64,000 nucleotides of DNA from CAMAXB01 sp964476565 (GCA_964476565.1 CAYZBG010000013.1:17635-81634), one strand, 5' to 3'. Positions 25,197-35,392 are shown, counted from the stretch's first letter. Notes: a model not told the origin generated them from the letters alone. Translations and numbers: made by a program.

Positions 25197-27617
25197 ATGG
25201 TCCGTTCCGTTCTCCGTCTCTTCGCCGCCCTCGCCGCGGCCGGCTTTGCCGGCTCCATCTCCGCCACGCCGCCCGACGAGGTCCGTTATGTCCGGCTCGA
25301 TGCGCCGGCGACGGCGCTGTTCGAAGCGACGCCCCTAGGCAACGGCCGGCTGGGGGCGAGTCTGTACGGCGATCCCGTGAACGAACGCATCGTACTCAAC
25401 GAAAGCGGCGTGTGGTCCGGCTCGCCGCAGGAGGCCGACCGGCCGGGCGCGGCCGACGTGTTGCCCGAGATCCGCCGCCTGCTGCTCGCCGGGCGCAACG
25501 CCGACGCGGAAGCCTTGGTCAACGCGCACTTCACCGCCGCCGGTGCCGGTTCGGGCCACGGTCGCGGAGCTGACGTTCCTTTCGGCTGCTACCAGATTCT
25601 CGGCAACCTCGAGCTGCGTTTCGCGGGACCCGACGCCTCCGCGCCGGTATCCGACTATCTCCGCACACTCGACCTCGCCACGGCCACCGGCCGGCTGGTC
25701 TACACGCAGGGCGGCGTCACCTACACGCGGGAGGCGTTTGTCAGCGCACCCGACGAAGCGATCGTCGTGCGCCTCACGGCGTCGCAGCCGGGCCGGCTCG
25801 ATCTTGATGTTGCCCTGTCCCGCCCGGAACGCGCCACGGTCATCGCCGACGGTCCGGCCGGCCTCGAGCTGTTTGGCCAGCTCAACGACGGACGCGAGGG
25901 CGGGACGGGCGTGCGTTTCTCGGCCCGGGTCGCGGTCCGCAGGCAAGGCGGCCAGGTTTCCACCGTCACCCACTCCGGTACGCCGATGCTGCGCATCCGC
26001 GGTGCGGATACCGTGACCTTGGTCGTCACCGCGGCGACGGACATCCGGACCTTTGCCGGCCGCGGCGTGACCGATGCACGTGCCGCCTCCGCGGCGGACC
26101 TGGCCCGCGCGCTCGCGCGCGATGACGCCGCGCTGCACGCGGCACACGTGGCCGACTACCGCCGCTGGTTTGACCGGGTGACACTTCAGCTCGGCGCCGC
26201 CGATCCGGCCCGGGCCGGACAAACCGCACCCGAACGGCTGCGTGCCTTTCATGCCGGCCAACCGGATCCCTCCCTCGCCGCGCTCATGTTCCACTTTGGG
26301 CGCTACCTGCTGATCTCGTCGTCGCGGCCGGGCGGACTGCCCGCCAATCTCCAGGGCATCTGGGCCGATCAGATCCAGACCCCGTGGAACGGCGACTGGC
26401 ACACCAACATCAACGTGCAGATGAACTATTGGCCGGCCGAGGTCACGAACCTCTCCGAGCTGCATCAACCCTTGTTCGCGCTCATCGCCTCCCTGGTGGA
26501 GCCCGGTACCAAGACCGCCCAAACCTACTACGGCGCGCGCGGCTGGGTCTCCTTCCTGCTCGCCAATCCCTGGGGCTTCACGTCGCCGGGTGAATCCGCC
26601 CGCTGGGGCGCAACCGTCTCGTGCTCGGCGTGGCTGTGCCAGCATCTCTGGGACCACTATCTCTTCACCGGCGACCGTGACTTCCTCGCCTGGGCTTATC
26701 CGATCCTCAAGGGCTCCGCACGGTTCTACCTCGACATGCTGATCGAGGAACCGCGTACGGGCTGGCTGGTGACCGCGCCGTCCAATTCACCCGAGAACGC
26801 GTTCCTCCTGCCCGATGGTACGGTCGCCCACGTGTGCCTCGGGCCGACGGCCGACATGCAACTGCTCCGCTCTCTCTTCGCCGCCACCGCCGAGGCGGCG
26901 CGCCTGCTCGACGTCGATGCCGACTTCCGCGCCGACCTGCTGGCCGCGCGCGCCCGACTCGCGCCGACCCGGCTCGGACCCGACGGACGCATCCTCGAGT
27001 GGCTCGAGCCCTATCGCGAAGCCGATCCGCACCATCGTCACATCGCCCACCTGTGGGGACTCTTTCCAGGCGACGAGATCGATGCCCGCCGGACGCCCGA
27101 CCTCGCCGCAGGGGCGCGGCGCACCCTCGACGCGCGCGGAGACGAGAGCACGGGCTGGAGCCTCGCGATGAAGATGGCGATGTGGGCCCGCCTCGGCGAC
27201 GGGAACCGCGCGCACCGACTCTTGATCAACGCTCTGAAGCCGGCCGACGCCGAAACCTCACGCCAGCGCTGGAGCGGCGGCACCTACGCGAACCTCTTCG
27301 GCGCCCATCCGCCCTTCCAGATCGACAGCAACTTCGGGCTCACCGCCGCGATCGCCGAGATGCTGCTGCAATCGCACGTCTCCGATCTCAAATCTGAAAT
27401 CCATCTCCTCCCCGCCCTGCCCTCCGCCTGGCCCGAAGGCTCCGTCCACGGCCTGCGCACCCGCGGCGGCTTCGAAGTCGACCTGGCGTGGCGCGACGGA
27501 CGCCTCGTGACGGCGACCCTCCGCACCACGCACGGCACCGACGCGGTCGTGCGCCACGGCCCGCAAACGCACACCCTCACGCTTCGCCCAGGCGAACATC
27601 GGGTGATTGATTTTTGA
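25197..27617 (+). CDS. GH95 glycosidase (alpha-L-fucosidase / alpha-L-galactosidase), canonical active site
   Basis: Exported protein of 806 residues with a signal peptide (MVRSVLRLFAALAAAGFAGSISA). It has the full set of family 95 residues: N404 and N406 in NINVQMNYWPAE, Glu533 in SNSPENA, and Asp710 in QIDSNFG, matching the Asn/Asn/Glu/Asp machinery of characterised inverting enzymes. The N-terminal TPLGNGRLGASLYG and LNESGVWSG motifs and the barrel (HHRHIAHLWGLFPGDEI) are also typical. Likely substrates are terminal alpha-L-fucosyl or alpha-L-galactosyl groups of a plant or sulfated glycan. The start at 25197 was picked by the signal peptide. It is a single gene divergent from the Tat oxidoreductase and convergent with GH78. 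Confidence 0.93.
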   Translation: MVRSVLRLFAALAAAGFAGSISATPPDEVRYVRLDAPATALFEATPLGNGRLGASLYGDPVNERIVLNESGVWSGSPQEADRPGAADVLPEIRRLLLAGRNADAEALVNAHFTAAGAGSGHGRGADVPFGCYQILGNLELRFAGPDASAPVSDYLRTLDLATATGRLVYTQGGVTYTREAFVSAPDEAIVVRLTASQPGRLDLDVALSRPERATVIADGPAGLELFGQLNDGREGGTGVRFSARVAVRRQGGQVSTVTHSGTPMLRIRGADTVTLVVTAATDIRTFAGRGVTDARAASAADLARALARDDAALHAAHVADYRRWFDRVTLQLGAADPARAGQTAPERLRAFHAGQPDPSLAALMFHFGRYLLISSSRPGGLPANLQGIWADQIQTPWNGDWHTNINVQMNYWPAEVTNLSELHQPLFALIASLVEPGTKTAQTYYGARGWVSFLLANPWGFTSPGESARWGATVSCSAWLCQHLWDHYLFTGDRDFLAWAYPILKGSARFYLDMLIEEPRTGWLVTAPSNSPENAFLLPDGTVAHVCLGPTADMQLLRSLFAATAEAARLLDVDADFRADLLAARARLAPTRLGPDGRILEWLEPYREADPHHRHIAHLWGLFPGDEIDARRTPDLAAGARRTLDARGDESTGWSLAMKMAMWARLGDGNRAHRLLINALKPADAETSRQRWSGGTYANLFGAHPPFQIDSNFGLTAAIAEMLLQSHVSDLKSEIHLLPALPSAWPEGSVHGLRTRGGFEVDLAWRDGRLVTATLRTTHGTDAVVRHGPQTHTLTLRPGEHRVIDF

Positions 27618-27649
27618 AGAGACGGCGACCTGCTTGTCCGCGGCATGAA

Positions 27650-27677
27650 AGTCGCCCCTCGTGAGACTGAGGCGACT
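27650..27677. terminator. Weak hairpin between convergent GH95 and GH78 genes
   Basis: AGTCGCC (27650-27656) pairs with GGCGACT (27671-27677), with a possible further CTC/GAG pairing inside. It lies in the 158-base gap between converging genes. No U-tract; termination is only suggested by position. Confidence 0.25.
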
Positions 27678-27775
27678 CCGGCAGATAGAATCCACACACG
27701 ATCTGCCACACGGAGGCGCAAAGACGAGACTGCGACAGAACGATCGCGAGAAATTCTGACCGTTTCGGTGGGGCG

Positions 27776-30472
27776 CTAATCTACGGAGAAAGCCCCCACC
27801 CGACTGATGAACGTGTACCGGCCGGCGGGGGCCTCGGTGCGCGCATAGCCGTCCTCCCGGGAGAGCACGGGCAGGCCGTCGAGTGCAACGGCCGCACCGG
27901 CCGCGACCGGCACCCAGACCTGGGCGGTGGTGTTGGGCGGCACGGTGATGTCCCAGGTAAGATGCACCCCCTCGCGCCGCCAGTGACTGACGATCTCGCC
28001 ATGGAGCGTGCGGTAGGTCGCACGCGCCCAGTCGAGACCAGCGCCGAGGTAGGGCTTGAGCACAAACCGTTCGTAGCCGGGAAACGCCGGATCGAGCTCG
28101 ATGCCCGCGACGTGCCGGTACAACCACTCCCCCACCGAGCCGAGGGAGTAATGGTTGAACGAGTTCATGCTGGGATTGAAGAACCCGTCCTCGTGCGTCC
28201 AGCCGTTCCAGCGTTCCCAGATCGTGGTGGCGCCATGCTTCACCGGATACAGCCACGAGGGGTAGGTGTCCTGGAGGAGCAGGCGGTAGGCGACGTCCGC
28301 ATGGCCAAAGCGCGTGAGGATCGGATTGAGGAAGCGGATGCCGATGAATCCGGTGCTGAGGTGCCAGGCGTTGTCCCGGATCAGCTCGACCAGCCGGTTC
28401 GCCGCCGCCGGCCGGTCCGTCTCCGGCAGCAGCTCGAAGGCGAGGGCGAGCAGGTAGGCGGTCTGCGTCTCCACCGCGAGGCGGCCGCTGCCGAGATGAA
28501 ACTCCGCCTGAAACGCGTTCCGCACGGCTGCGAAGGTGGCGCGATACCGCGCCGCCTCGGCGCCCCGCCCGATCGCCCGTGCCATGTCCGCCATTTGCGC
28601 CGCGTCTGCCGCCCAGTAGGCGGTCGCGAGCAGGTTCTTCATCGGCGACTGGGTGCGGAAGCTCGTGTCGGTCGGGATGCAGAGCCAGTCGCCGTAGTTG
28701 TTGCGCAGGTCGCGCGTGCGCAGGTGGTCCGGGTTGGTGCGCTCGAGGTAATCCATCCACGCCGTCATCGCCTGCCAGCTGCGCTCCACCACCCGGGTGT
28801 CGCCATACACCTGCCAGAGCGTCCAGGGCACGACGATGCCCGCATCGGCCCACCCCGCGCCGCCGCACAGGTCGTCGAGCCCGATGTAGTGGATGTCCTC
28901 GCGCAGGCGCGGTGCGATGTCGGGAAAAAGACCGTCGGGCGTCTGCGCGTCGATCACGTCCGTAATCCACTTGGTGAAGAACGCGGCCACGTCGGCATTG
29001 CAGGCCGCGGTACGCATGAACACCTGCGCATCCCCCATCCAGCCGAGCCGCTCGTCACGCTGCGGGCAGTCGGTCGGCACGGTGAGGAAGTTGTCCCGCT
29101 GCGACCAGAGTCCGTTGAGCCAGAGCCGGTTCACGCCTTCATGCGAACAGGCGAACGTGCCCACCTGTGGCGTGGCCGAATGGATGACGCAGGCCGTGAC
29201 CGCATCGGGCCGGGGCGCGCCGGGCAGACCGGTCAGCTCCACGTACTGGAACCCGTGAAAGGTGAAACGCGGCTGCCAGGTCTCGACGCCGCCCCCGGCG
29301 CACACGTAGACATCCGTCGCCTTCGCCTGCCGCAGGTTCGCGGTGTAGAGCGTGCCATCCGGATTGAGCCGCTCGCCATGGCGCAGCTGCACGCGGGTTC
29401 CGGCCGGCGCCTCCACCGTGAGCCGCACCCAGCCGGTGATATTCTGACCGAGGTCGTAAATGAAAACGCCGGGGGCAACTTCGTTCACCGAGCGCGGCGT
29501 CATGGTCTCAATGACGCGCACGGGTTCGTTGCGCTGCGCCACCAGCAGGGCCGACGGAGGCGCCACCTCGCGCACCGGCAGGCCGTCGCCGACCGGACGG
29601 CGCGCATCGAAGGTCTCTCCCATCATGAAATCGGACGCCAGAATCGGACCGGTCGCCGCCCGCCAGGTGCCGTCGCTCGCCACCACCTCCCGCCGTCCGT
29701 CGACCAGTTCGATCTCCAGTTGCACGAACAGGCTGTTCTCAAGGCTGCCATAGCGCCCGCGCTTCTCCTGCCAGCCGACAAAGCCGCTCCACCAGCCGTC
29801 ACCCAGCCACGCGGACAACCGGTTCGCGCCCTCGGTCACCAGGGGCGTAACGTCGTAGGTCCGGTAGTGGATGCGCGTGTCGTAGTCGGTCCACTCCGGG
29901 GCAAAGAGGTCGTGACCGACGCGCTCGCGCCCGAGATGGAGTTCGACGATCCCGCGAGCCGACGCATACAGCGTGGCGCGGCGCACGGCGGCCGGCACGG
30001 TGAAGTCGCGACTGAAGACCGCCGGGGTGCCGGGATCGGTCAGGGTCGGTACCAAGGCCGCGGGGTCGCGGCGCAGGATCTCGGGATCGGCGGCGATCCA
30101 GCGGGCGGCCCAGTCATGCGGGTCAAGCAGCCCCATGGTCCAGCTCGCCGGCGAGGAAACCGCCGTGCCTTCCGCGCCGCCGGCGGCGACCCATTCGACC
30201 TCGACCGACCAGAAGCAGACGTCGCGCGAGCGCAGCGCTGCGCCGGCGTAGACCACGTGGGTGGTCTGCGCGCCCTTGACCCAGCCGCTGTCCCACCGGT
30301 CGGACCCGCCCGCCGCCAGCGTCTCCAGCGTACTCGCGACCCGGATACGGTAGGCCGCCTGCCGCAGACCGCGACGGGGCGACTCCAGCGCCCAGCTGAG
30401 GCGCGGCGCACGTTCATCGATGCCGCGCGGATCGACCAGGTATTCGCAACGCAGGTGGGTGACGAGGGTCAT
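27776..30472 (-). CDS. GH78 alpha-L-rhamnosidase, cytoplasmic
   Basis: An 898-residue glycosidase with no signal peptide, so probably acting on imported oligosaccharides in the cytoplasm. Domain order is that of bacterial alpha-L-rhamnosidases: N-terminal beta-domains (LRCEYLVDPRGIDERAPRLSW..), a carbohydrate-binding-like domain (ARGIVELHLGRERVGHDLFAPEWTDY), the (alpha/alpha)6 catalytic barrel and a C-terminal beta-sandwich. The acidic catalytic cluster is intact in TDCPQRDERLGWMGDAQ (Asp473, Glu474, Asp481), and the later ERWNGWTHEDGFFNPSMNSFNHYSLGSVGEW region carries the catalytic His/Glu motifs. It is the last gene in the isomerase-transketolase-kinase operon, 18 bases after the MFS gene. 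Confidence 0.94.
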   Translation of the reverse strand: MTLVTHLRCEYLVDPRGIDERAPRLSWALESPRRGLRQAAYRIRVASTLETLAAGGSDRWDSGWVKGAQTTHVVYAGAALRSRDVCFWSVEVEWVAAGGAEGTAVSSPASWTMGLLDPHDWAARWIAADPEILRRDPAALVPTLTDPGTPAVFSRDFTVPAAVRRATLYASARGIVELHLGRERVGHDLFAPEWTDYDTRIHYRTYDVTPLVTEGANRLSAWLGDGWWSGFVGWQEKRGRYGSLENSLFVQLEIELVDGRREVVASDGTWRAATGPILASDFMMGETFDARRPVGDGLPVREVAPPSALLVAQRNEPVRVIETMTPRSVNEVAPGVFIYDLGQNITGWVRLTVEAPAGTRVQLRHGERLNPDGTLYTANLRQAKATDVYVCAGGGVETWQPRFTFHGFQYVELTGLPGAPRPDAVTACVIHSATPQVGTFACSHEGVNRLWLNGLWSQRDNFLTVPTDCPQRDERLGWMGDAQVFMRTAACNADVAAFFTKWITDVIDAQTPDGLFPDIAPRLREDIHYIGLDDLCGGAGWADAGIVVPWTLWQVYGDTRVVERSWQAMTAWMDYLERTNPDHLRTRDLRNNYGDWLCIPTDTSFRTQSPMKNLLATAYWAADAAQMADMARAIGRGAEAARYRATFAAVRNAFQAEFHLGSGRLAVETQTAYLLALAFELLPETDRPAAANRLVELIRDNAWHLSTGFIGIRFLNPILTRFGHADVAYRLLLQDTYPSWLYPVKHGATTIWERWNGWTHEDGFFNPSMNSFNHYSLGSVGEWLYRHVAGIELDPAFPGYERFVLKPYLGAGLDWARATYRTLHGEIVSHWRREGVHLTWDITVPPNTTAQVWVPVAAGAAVALDGLPVLSREDGYARTEAPAGRYTFISRVGAFSVD

Positions 30473-30490
30473 GCGCAGGAGAAGGCGGGG

Positions 30491-31777
30491 TCAGGCCCGG
30501 CCGGAACGCTCGGCCTCGATCTGCTCGAGCGACTTGCCGGAGGTGTCGGGCATGAAGAAGTAACCGACCACACCGCTGATCGCGAGGAAGAGGGTGAGCA
30601 GCGCGGCGATCTGCTTGATGCCAGCATTGGCCAGCATCGGCACGAAGAAGCTCCAGATGCCGAGGATGGTGCGGGCGACGCCGAAGGTGAAACCCTGTGC
30701 CGTGCCACGCAGCATGGTCGGGAAGAGTTCCTGGCTGAAGACCTTGTAGAAGGCCTCGCCGGAAAGCGCGGCGGCCGTGGAGAAAAGCACGATGTTGGCG
30801 ATGACCGAGATGAGCGTGAAGTCGGTGAAGAGGAACAGTCCGTACGCCACGACCTGCATGATCGCACCCACGCCCCAGATGAGTTTGCGGGTCGCGTAGC
30901 TCCGATCCGCGTAGCGCATGAAGATCGTGACCGTCACCACCATGGTGATGATGAAGTTGGCGCTGGTCAGGCCGACACTCATGGCCTGGCCACCGGCGCC
31001 GAGCGTGCTGATGATGTAAGGATTGAAGATGCCAGCCGTACCGGCAGCGAGGTTCCAGAAGAGGTAGATCGTCGCGGTCCAGACGATGGCACGAAGGTTC
31101 GGCCCTTTGAACAGCGCCCCGAGCTTCACCGCCGCCCCGGCGCCGGATTTCGCCGCGGTTTTCCAGCGCGCCGATTCGGCCAGGCCCCGGCGCAGCGCCC
31201 ACGTCACGATCGCGGCGACAAACAGGTGGAGGAACACAATGCGGATGCCGAGCAGCCCGAGCGGGGCGAGCAGCAGCGCGAGCCACAGCACGATCACCGG
31301 CCCGAGGCACCATGCCACCTGCGTGAATCCGAGCAGCTTGCCGCGGGCCTTGTCCGGCGCGAATTCGCCGACGAGCGCGAGCGACGTCGGCACGTCCGCA
31401 CCCACCGCCACGCCCACGATGAACGTGCCGAGGAAGAGCATCTCCACGTTCACGGCGAGCGCGACCATCAGGATGCCCGCCGCGTAGACCATCAGATCGT
31501 ACTGGTAAATGAACTTGCGGCCGAGCTTGTCGCCCAGCCAGCCGCCGATGAGCGCGCCCAGGGCGCAGCCGAGGGCGTTGGGGCCGATCGCCGCGAGCAG
31601 GCCGACGGCGCCGTCGCTCAGGCCGAACTCCTTCTGCAGGATGGCCAGCCCCGCGCCCAGGGCGACGATGGAGCCGGCATCGAGGTAGGAGGCCATGCCC
31701 GCGAGCGCGGACCATTTCCATTGCTGGCGGGTAATCGTGCTGGAGTCGGCGGCGGAGGACGAGGCGGCGGGGGTCAT
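30491..31777 (-). CDS. Major facilitator superfamily sugar transporter
   Basis: Inner-membrane transporter of 428 residues with about 12 hydrophobic segments. Sugar-porter features are visible: the loop 2-3 motif GGWLGDKLGRK, PDKARGKLLGF after segment 4, LAESARW at the end of the first half (the PESPRWL position), ELFPTMLRGTAQG in the second half and a C-terminal PDTSGKSLEQIE, typical of sugar-porter family members. It would import the monosaccharide or disaccharide used by the pathway encoded upstream. It sits between GH127 (36-base gap) and GH78 (18-base gap) in the same operon. The ATG at 31777 leaves a short polar N-terminus before segment 1. Confidence 0.92.
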   Translation of the reverse strand: MTPAASSSAADSSTITRQQWKWSALAGMASYLDAGSIVALGAGLAILQKEFGLSDGAVGLLAAIGPNALGCALGALIGGWLGDKLGRKFIYQYDLMVYAAGILMVALAVNVEMLFLGTFIVGVAVGADVPTSLALVGEFAPDKARGKLLGFTQVAWCLGPVIVLWLALLLAPLGLLGIRIVFLHLFVAAIVTWALRRGLAESARWKTAAKSGAGAAVKLGALFKGPNLRAIVWTATIYLFWNLAAGTAGIFNPYIISTLGAGGQAMSVGLTSANFIITMVVTVTIFMRYADRSYATRKLIWGVGAIMQVVAYGLFLFTDFTLISVIANIVLFSTAAALSGEAFYKVFSQELFPTMLRGTAQGFTFGVARTILGIWSFFVPMLANAGIKQIAALLTLFLAISGVVGYFFMPDTSGKSLEQIEAERSGRA

Positions 31778-31813
31778 GAAAGCAAAGGACGTTCGGAGGA
31801 AGATCGGGTCCGG

Positions 31814-33883
31814 TCAACGGGCGGGCAGCCACACACTCATGTCCGCCTCGCCGCGGTTGCCCCAGGCAAAGTAAGGGACGAGCTTGAGATCGATCGGAAC
31901 GAACCGGACCGGACCGACCTCGCGATAGAGCTGGCCCGGCTGCCACGGCGCGCGCTGCCTGAGCCAGGCCGGGACGGTCAGCGTCGTGACCGAGGCGTTG
32001 ACGATCTGCTCGCGCTGCGGCGCGAAGGTGCGGTGGGCGGGATCGAGGCTGAGCACAACGTCAGCCAGGCGCACGCCGGGCGGGAGGTCGTTGCCCTCGA
32101 CGCAGTACACCAGCGGACCGTGCTTCACCGCGACCTGATTCACGGTCTCCTCGACCAGGGGATTGGCCTCGATCAGCACCGGCTCGAAGGCGAGATCGAG
32201 GGTGACGACGTCGCCGGCCTTCCAGAACCGTTTCACCTCCGCGTAACGGCCGGGCACCGGCGGCGTGAGCACCGGCGAGCCGTTGACCTGCAAGGAGACC
32301 TTCTCGGCGCGCGCCCAACCGGGAATGCGCAGCTTGAGCGTCACCTCGTGGGACGGAGCCTCGTCGACCACGAGGCGCACGGCCCCGGCGTACGGATAGC
32401 CGGTCTCCTGGCGCAGCCGGATGCGGGCGCCTTCCGCCCAGGTGGTGTCGAGCGTGCTGGCGCCGTAGAGATGAACCCAGAGCGTGTCCTGGGAGAGCGA
32501 ATACACGTAGTTGTGCGCCTGGGCGATGACGCGCACGACGTTGGGCGGGCAGCAGAAGGACGACTTGATGTTGGGCGTGCGGGTCCGCGACCAGCGGAGG
32601 GGCACGTCGAAGCCGGCGTCCTTGCGCAGCGGATTGACGTAGAAGTAGTCCTTCCCCTCAAGGCTGATGCCCGGCAGCACGCCGTTGTAGAGCGCCTGCT
32701 CGAAGAGGTCGGCGTACTGCGCGTCGCCGGTGAGCGTCAGCATGCGCCACATCCACATCGCGTAGCCGATGGTCGCGCAGGTCTCGTTGTAGGCGGTGAG
32801 ATTGGGCAGCTGGAAGTCGCGGCCGTAGGCCTGGTGCACCGTCTTGATGAACGCGTGCTGGGAATGATGGGCGCCGTCGGGCGAGGCGCCGTCATAGAGC
32901 GCGCCGGTCATGCCCGTGACGTAGAGTTTGCGCTGCGCGACGTTGTCCGAGAGGCGTTCCAGCGGCGTGAACAGGGTGCGGTCGCCGGTCTCCGCAACCA
33001 CGTCGGCCACGCCGGCGTAGAGGTAGTTGGCGCGGACCGCATGGCCGACCGCCTCGACGGACTCGCGGAAGGGAATCCGGTCCTGGTTGTGGTCCGACGC
33101 GACCTCCGGCGGCACGAGGCTGCGGATTTCGATCAGCTGCCGGCCCAGCTCAAGGTAGCGGGGCTCGCGCGTAACCCGGTAGAGTTCGATGACCCCCATG
33201 TAGTGCGACGGGCAGATGGCATTGCGCGCGAGGTCCTGCGGCACGGTCTGGCAGAGGCGTTCGATGTAGTCGGCCGCCTTGCGCGCGAGGTCGAGCATCG
33301 TGGTCTTGCCCGTGACCCGGTGATGGATCACCGCCGTGGTGATCAGGTGGCCCATGTTGTAGGTCTCGAAGTGCTCGCGGTCCTCGAACTCGCGCGCCAC
33401 CGCACCGGTCTGGCCGCGCCGCTGCGGCACGATCTTGTGCGTGTGCAGGTAGCCGTCCTCGCGCTGGGCCTTGCCGATGACCACGATCATCTCGTCCATC
33501 CAGCGGTCGAGCGCCGGATCGCGCGTGACGGCGTAGACCTGCACCAGCGCCTCGAACCACTTCAGAAAATCGCCGTCATTGAACGGCGGCCCGTGCGGCC
33601 GGCCGGTGCCGCGCCCCTCGCCCATGCCGGCCGCCATGAGAAAGTTGTCCCACGCATGGCTCTCGTAGGGATCCTTGAAGATGGTCCACAGGTGCGGCAC
33701 CATCGTGTCGCGGGCGACGGCAAAGCGCTCCGCCCACAGCCCTTCGGTCCAGCGCACGTCGGCGAGCCCGGTCATGTACATCTTCGCGTGCGGCGAGCGC
33801 GAGGTGTCGACCAGCGCGGCCGGCGCTGCGCCAACGGCGGCGGCGGCAAGGAGAAACCATACGGCGGCAAAGCGTTTACGCAT
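31814..33883 (-). CDS. GH127-type glycosidase (beta-L-arabinofuranosidase / aceric-acid-hydrolase family)
   Basis: Exported protein of 689 residues with a signal peptide (MRKRFAAVWFLLAAAAVGAAPAA). Family 127 (DUF1680) enzymes use a zinc-bound cysteine as nucleophile with a Glu-x-Cys ... Cys-Cys ligand set; all are here: E367 and C369 in NETCATIGYAMW, C444 and C445 in FCCPPNVVR. Domains are the (alpha/alpha)6 barrel to about residue 460 and C-terminal beta-sandwiches. Characterised members remove beta-L-arabinofuranose, and one Bacteroides member removes aceric acid from rhamnogalacturonan II. The ATG overlaps the FGGY-kinase stop by one base (TGATG), so translation is coupled to the kinase. 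Confidence 0.9.
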   Translation of the reverse strand: MRKRFAAVWFLLAAAAVGAAPAALVDTSRSPHAKMYMTGLADVRWTEGLWAERFAVARDTMVPHLWTIFKDPYESHAWDNFLMAAGMGEGRGTGRPHGPPFNDGDFLKWFEALVQVYAVTRDPALDRWMDEMIVVIGKAQREDGYLHTHKIVPQRRGQTGAVAREFEDREHFETYNMGHLITTAVIHHRVTGKTTMLDLARKAADYIERLCQTVPQDLARNAICPSHYMGVIELYRVTREPRYLELGRQLIEIRSLVPPEVASDHNQDRIPFRESVEAVGHAVRANYLYAGVADVVAETGDRTLFTPLERLSDNVAQRKLYVTGMTGALYDGASPDGAHHSQHAFIKTVHQAYGRDFQLPNLTAYNETCATIGYAMWMWRMLTLTGDAQYADLFEQALYNGVLPGISLEGKDYFYVNPLRKDAGFDVPLRWSRTRTPNIKSSFCCPPNVVRVIAQAHNYVYSLSQDTLWVHLYGASTLDTTWAEGARIRLRQETGYPYAGAVRLVVDEAPSHEVTLKLRIPGWARAEKVSLQVNGSPVLTPPVPGRYAEVKRFWKAGDVVTLDLAFEPVLIEANPLVEETVNQVAVKHGPLVYCVEGNDLPPGVRLADVVLSLDPAHRTFAPQREQIVNASVTTLTVPAWLRQRAPWQPGQLYREVGPVRFVPIDLKLVPYFAWGNRGEADMSVWLPAR

Positions 33884-35367
33884 CAGGTCGAAAGGGTTTG
33901 GCGGACCGCCGCCCGCCAGCCGGCGTGCAGGGCGGAAACATCGTCGGGAGTACGTTGGGGCAGATAATGGTTGGACGTCGCCGTGGAGGTCGCAAGCGCC
34001 GTGATCGACGGGACGTGCCCGAGGCCAATCTGGCCGGCGAGCACGGCGCCGAGCGGCGAGCATTCCGGCATGGCGGCGACCTGCAGATCGACCCCGGTGA
34101 GGTCGGCGGTGAACTGCATGAGGAATCGGCTCGCAGTCGGCCCGCCGTCACCGGCGAGCGTGGCCACCTCCACCGCGGCCTCGGCCCGCATCGCCTCGAG
34201 CGCGTCGCGAATCTGGTACGCGATCGACTCGAAGGCCGCCCGCGCCACGTGCCGGCGGTCGCTGTGGCTGCTCAGCCCGACCAGGCCCGCGCGCGCCCGC
34301 GGCGCCCAGTACGGCAGACCGAGTCCGGCAAAGGCCGGCACGAGGTAAACGCCGCCATTGTCGGGCACCTCCTGCGCCCAGGCCTCCAGCTGGTCAACCG
34401 TCGCCGCCAGGCCGAGCTGGTCGCGCAGCCAGGTGAGCGTCGACGCCGACGAGATGATCACGCCTTCGTAGGCGTAGGTGGCCACGCCCTGGACGCTCCA
34501 CGCGAGGGCGGTGAGCAGACCGTGCGCGGAGAAGCGCGGTACGTGACCGAGGTTGAGCAGCAACGACGAGCCGGTGCCGAAGGTGACCTTGGCCGAACCC
34601 GGCGCAAAACAGCGCTGCGCAAACAGCGACGCCTGGGAATCTCCCATCACGCCGCAAATCGGCAGTGGATGGGACCAACGGCCCTCGAGCGTCGTCCGGC
34701 CAAAACGCGCCGAGCAGTCCCGCACCTCGGGCAGGGCGTGCACCGGAACGCCCCAAAGCGCCGCCAAGCCCGGATCCCAACGCCGCGCAACGATATCGTA
34801 GAGCAGCGTCCGGCTCGCGTTCGTCGCGTCCGTGGCAAAGACGGCCCCGCCGGTCAGCCGGTAGATCAGGTAGGCGTCGATCGTGCCGATCAGGGCCGAT
34901 CCATCCCGCACCCGCGCCGCGACGTCCGGCCGGTGGGTCATGAGCCAGTGCAGCTTGGAGCCGGAGAAATAGGGATCGAGTTTCAGGCCGGAGCGCCGGT
35001 GCACCGACTCCTCCCGCCCTTGATGCCGCAACTCTTCGCACCGCGCGTCGCCACGGCGGCATTGCCAGACGAGCGCGCGATGCAACGGGCGGCCAGTGCC
35101 CCGCTCGAAGACCACAACGGTCTCGCGCTGGTTGGTCAGGCTCAGCGAGGCAATCTCGGCGCTGCGCACACCCTGGCGGCGGACAAGCGCGGCCAGCACC
35201 TCGACGGTGTTGGTCCAGATCTCCTCGGCGTCGTGCTCCACCCAGCCAGGCTGCGGGTAGTGCTGTTCATGGTCGCGCGCCTCGCGATCGAGCAACCGGC
35301 CGTCCGCATCGAAAAGCAGGGCCTTGGTGGCCGAGGTGCTTTGGTCAAGGGCGAGGTAAAGGGGCAT
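33883..35367 (-). CDS. FGGY-family carbohydrate kinase, close to glycerol kinase
   Basis: ATP-dependent sugar or polyol kinase of 494 residues. It starts with the phosphate-binding ALDQSTSATKALLFD, has the glycerol-kinase-like TNQRETVVV (Arg and Glu that contact glycerol in GlpK), YFSGSKLHWL, and GDSQASLFAQ, where GlpK has GDQQ: the catalytic Asp is kept and the next Gln is Ser. The C-terminal ATP site GDGGPTASRFLMQ is intact. The changed substrate pocket and the setting between transketolase and GH127 argue for a ketopentose or related substrate and not glycerol. The gene is 25 bases after the transketolase C-subunit gene and overlaps GH127 by one base. Confidence 0.88.
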   Translation of the reverse strand: MPLYLALDQSTSATKALLFDADGRLLDREARDHEQHYPQPGWVEHDAEEIWTNTVEVLAALVRRQGVRSAEIASLSLTNQRETVVVFERGTGRPLHRALVWQCRRGDARCEELRHQGREESVHRRSGLKLDPYFSGSKLHWLMTHRPDVAARVRDGSALIGTIDAYLIYRLTGGAVFATDATNASRTLLYDIVARRWDPGLAALWGVPVHALPEVRDCSARFGRTTLEGRWSHPLPICGVMGDSQASLFAQRCFAPGSAKVTFGTGSSLLLNLGHVPRFSAHGLLTALAWSVQGVATYAYEGVIISSASTLTWLRDQLGLAATVDQLEAWAQEVPDNGGVYLVPAFAGLGLPYWAPRARAGLVGLSSHSDRRHVARAAFESIAYQIRDALEAMRAEAAVEVATLAGDGGPTASRFLMQFTADLTGVDLQVAAMPECSPLGAVLAGQIGLGHVPSITALATSTATSNHYLPQRTPDDVSALHAGWRAAVRQTLST

Positions 35368-35392
35368 GGCAACCAGGGTGACGGGAATGCGT

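Noticed and set aside
27962..33967. A very long open frame on the plus strand antisense to GH78, MFS and GH127 genes
   Set aside because: Its translation is rich in Arg, His, Asp and Gly runs with no domain or signal; it mirrors the G/C third-position bias of the real minus-strand genes.
33883..35367. Annotation of the FGGY kinase as glycerol kinase
   Set aside because: Although many GlpK motifs fit, the GDQQ position is GDSQ, and the operon has isomerase and split transketolase genes but no glycerol uptake or glycerol-phosphate genes.
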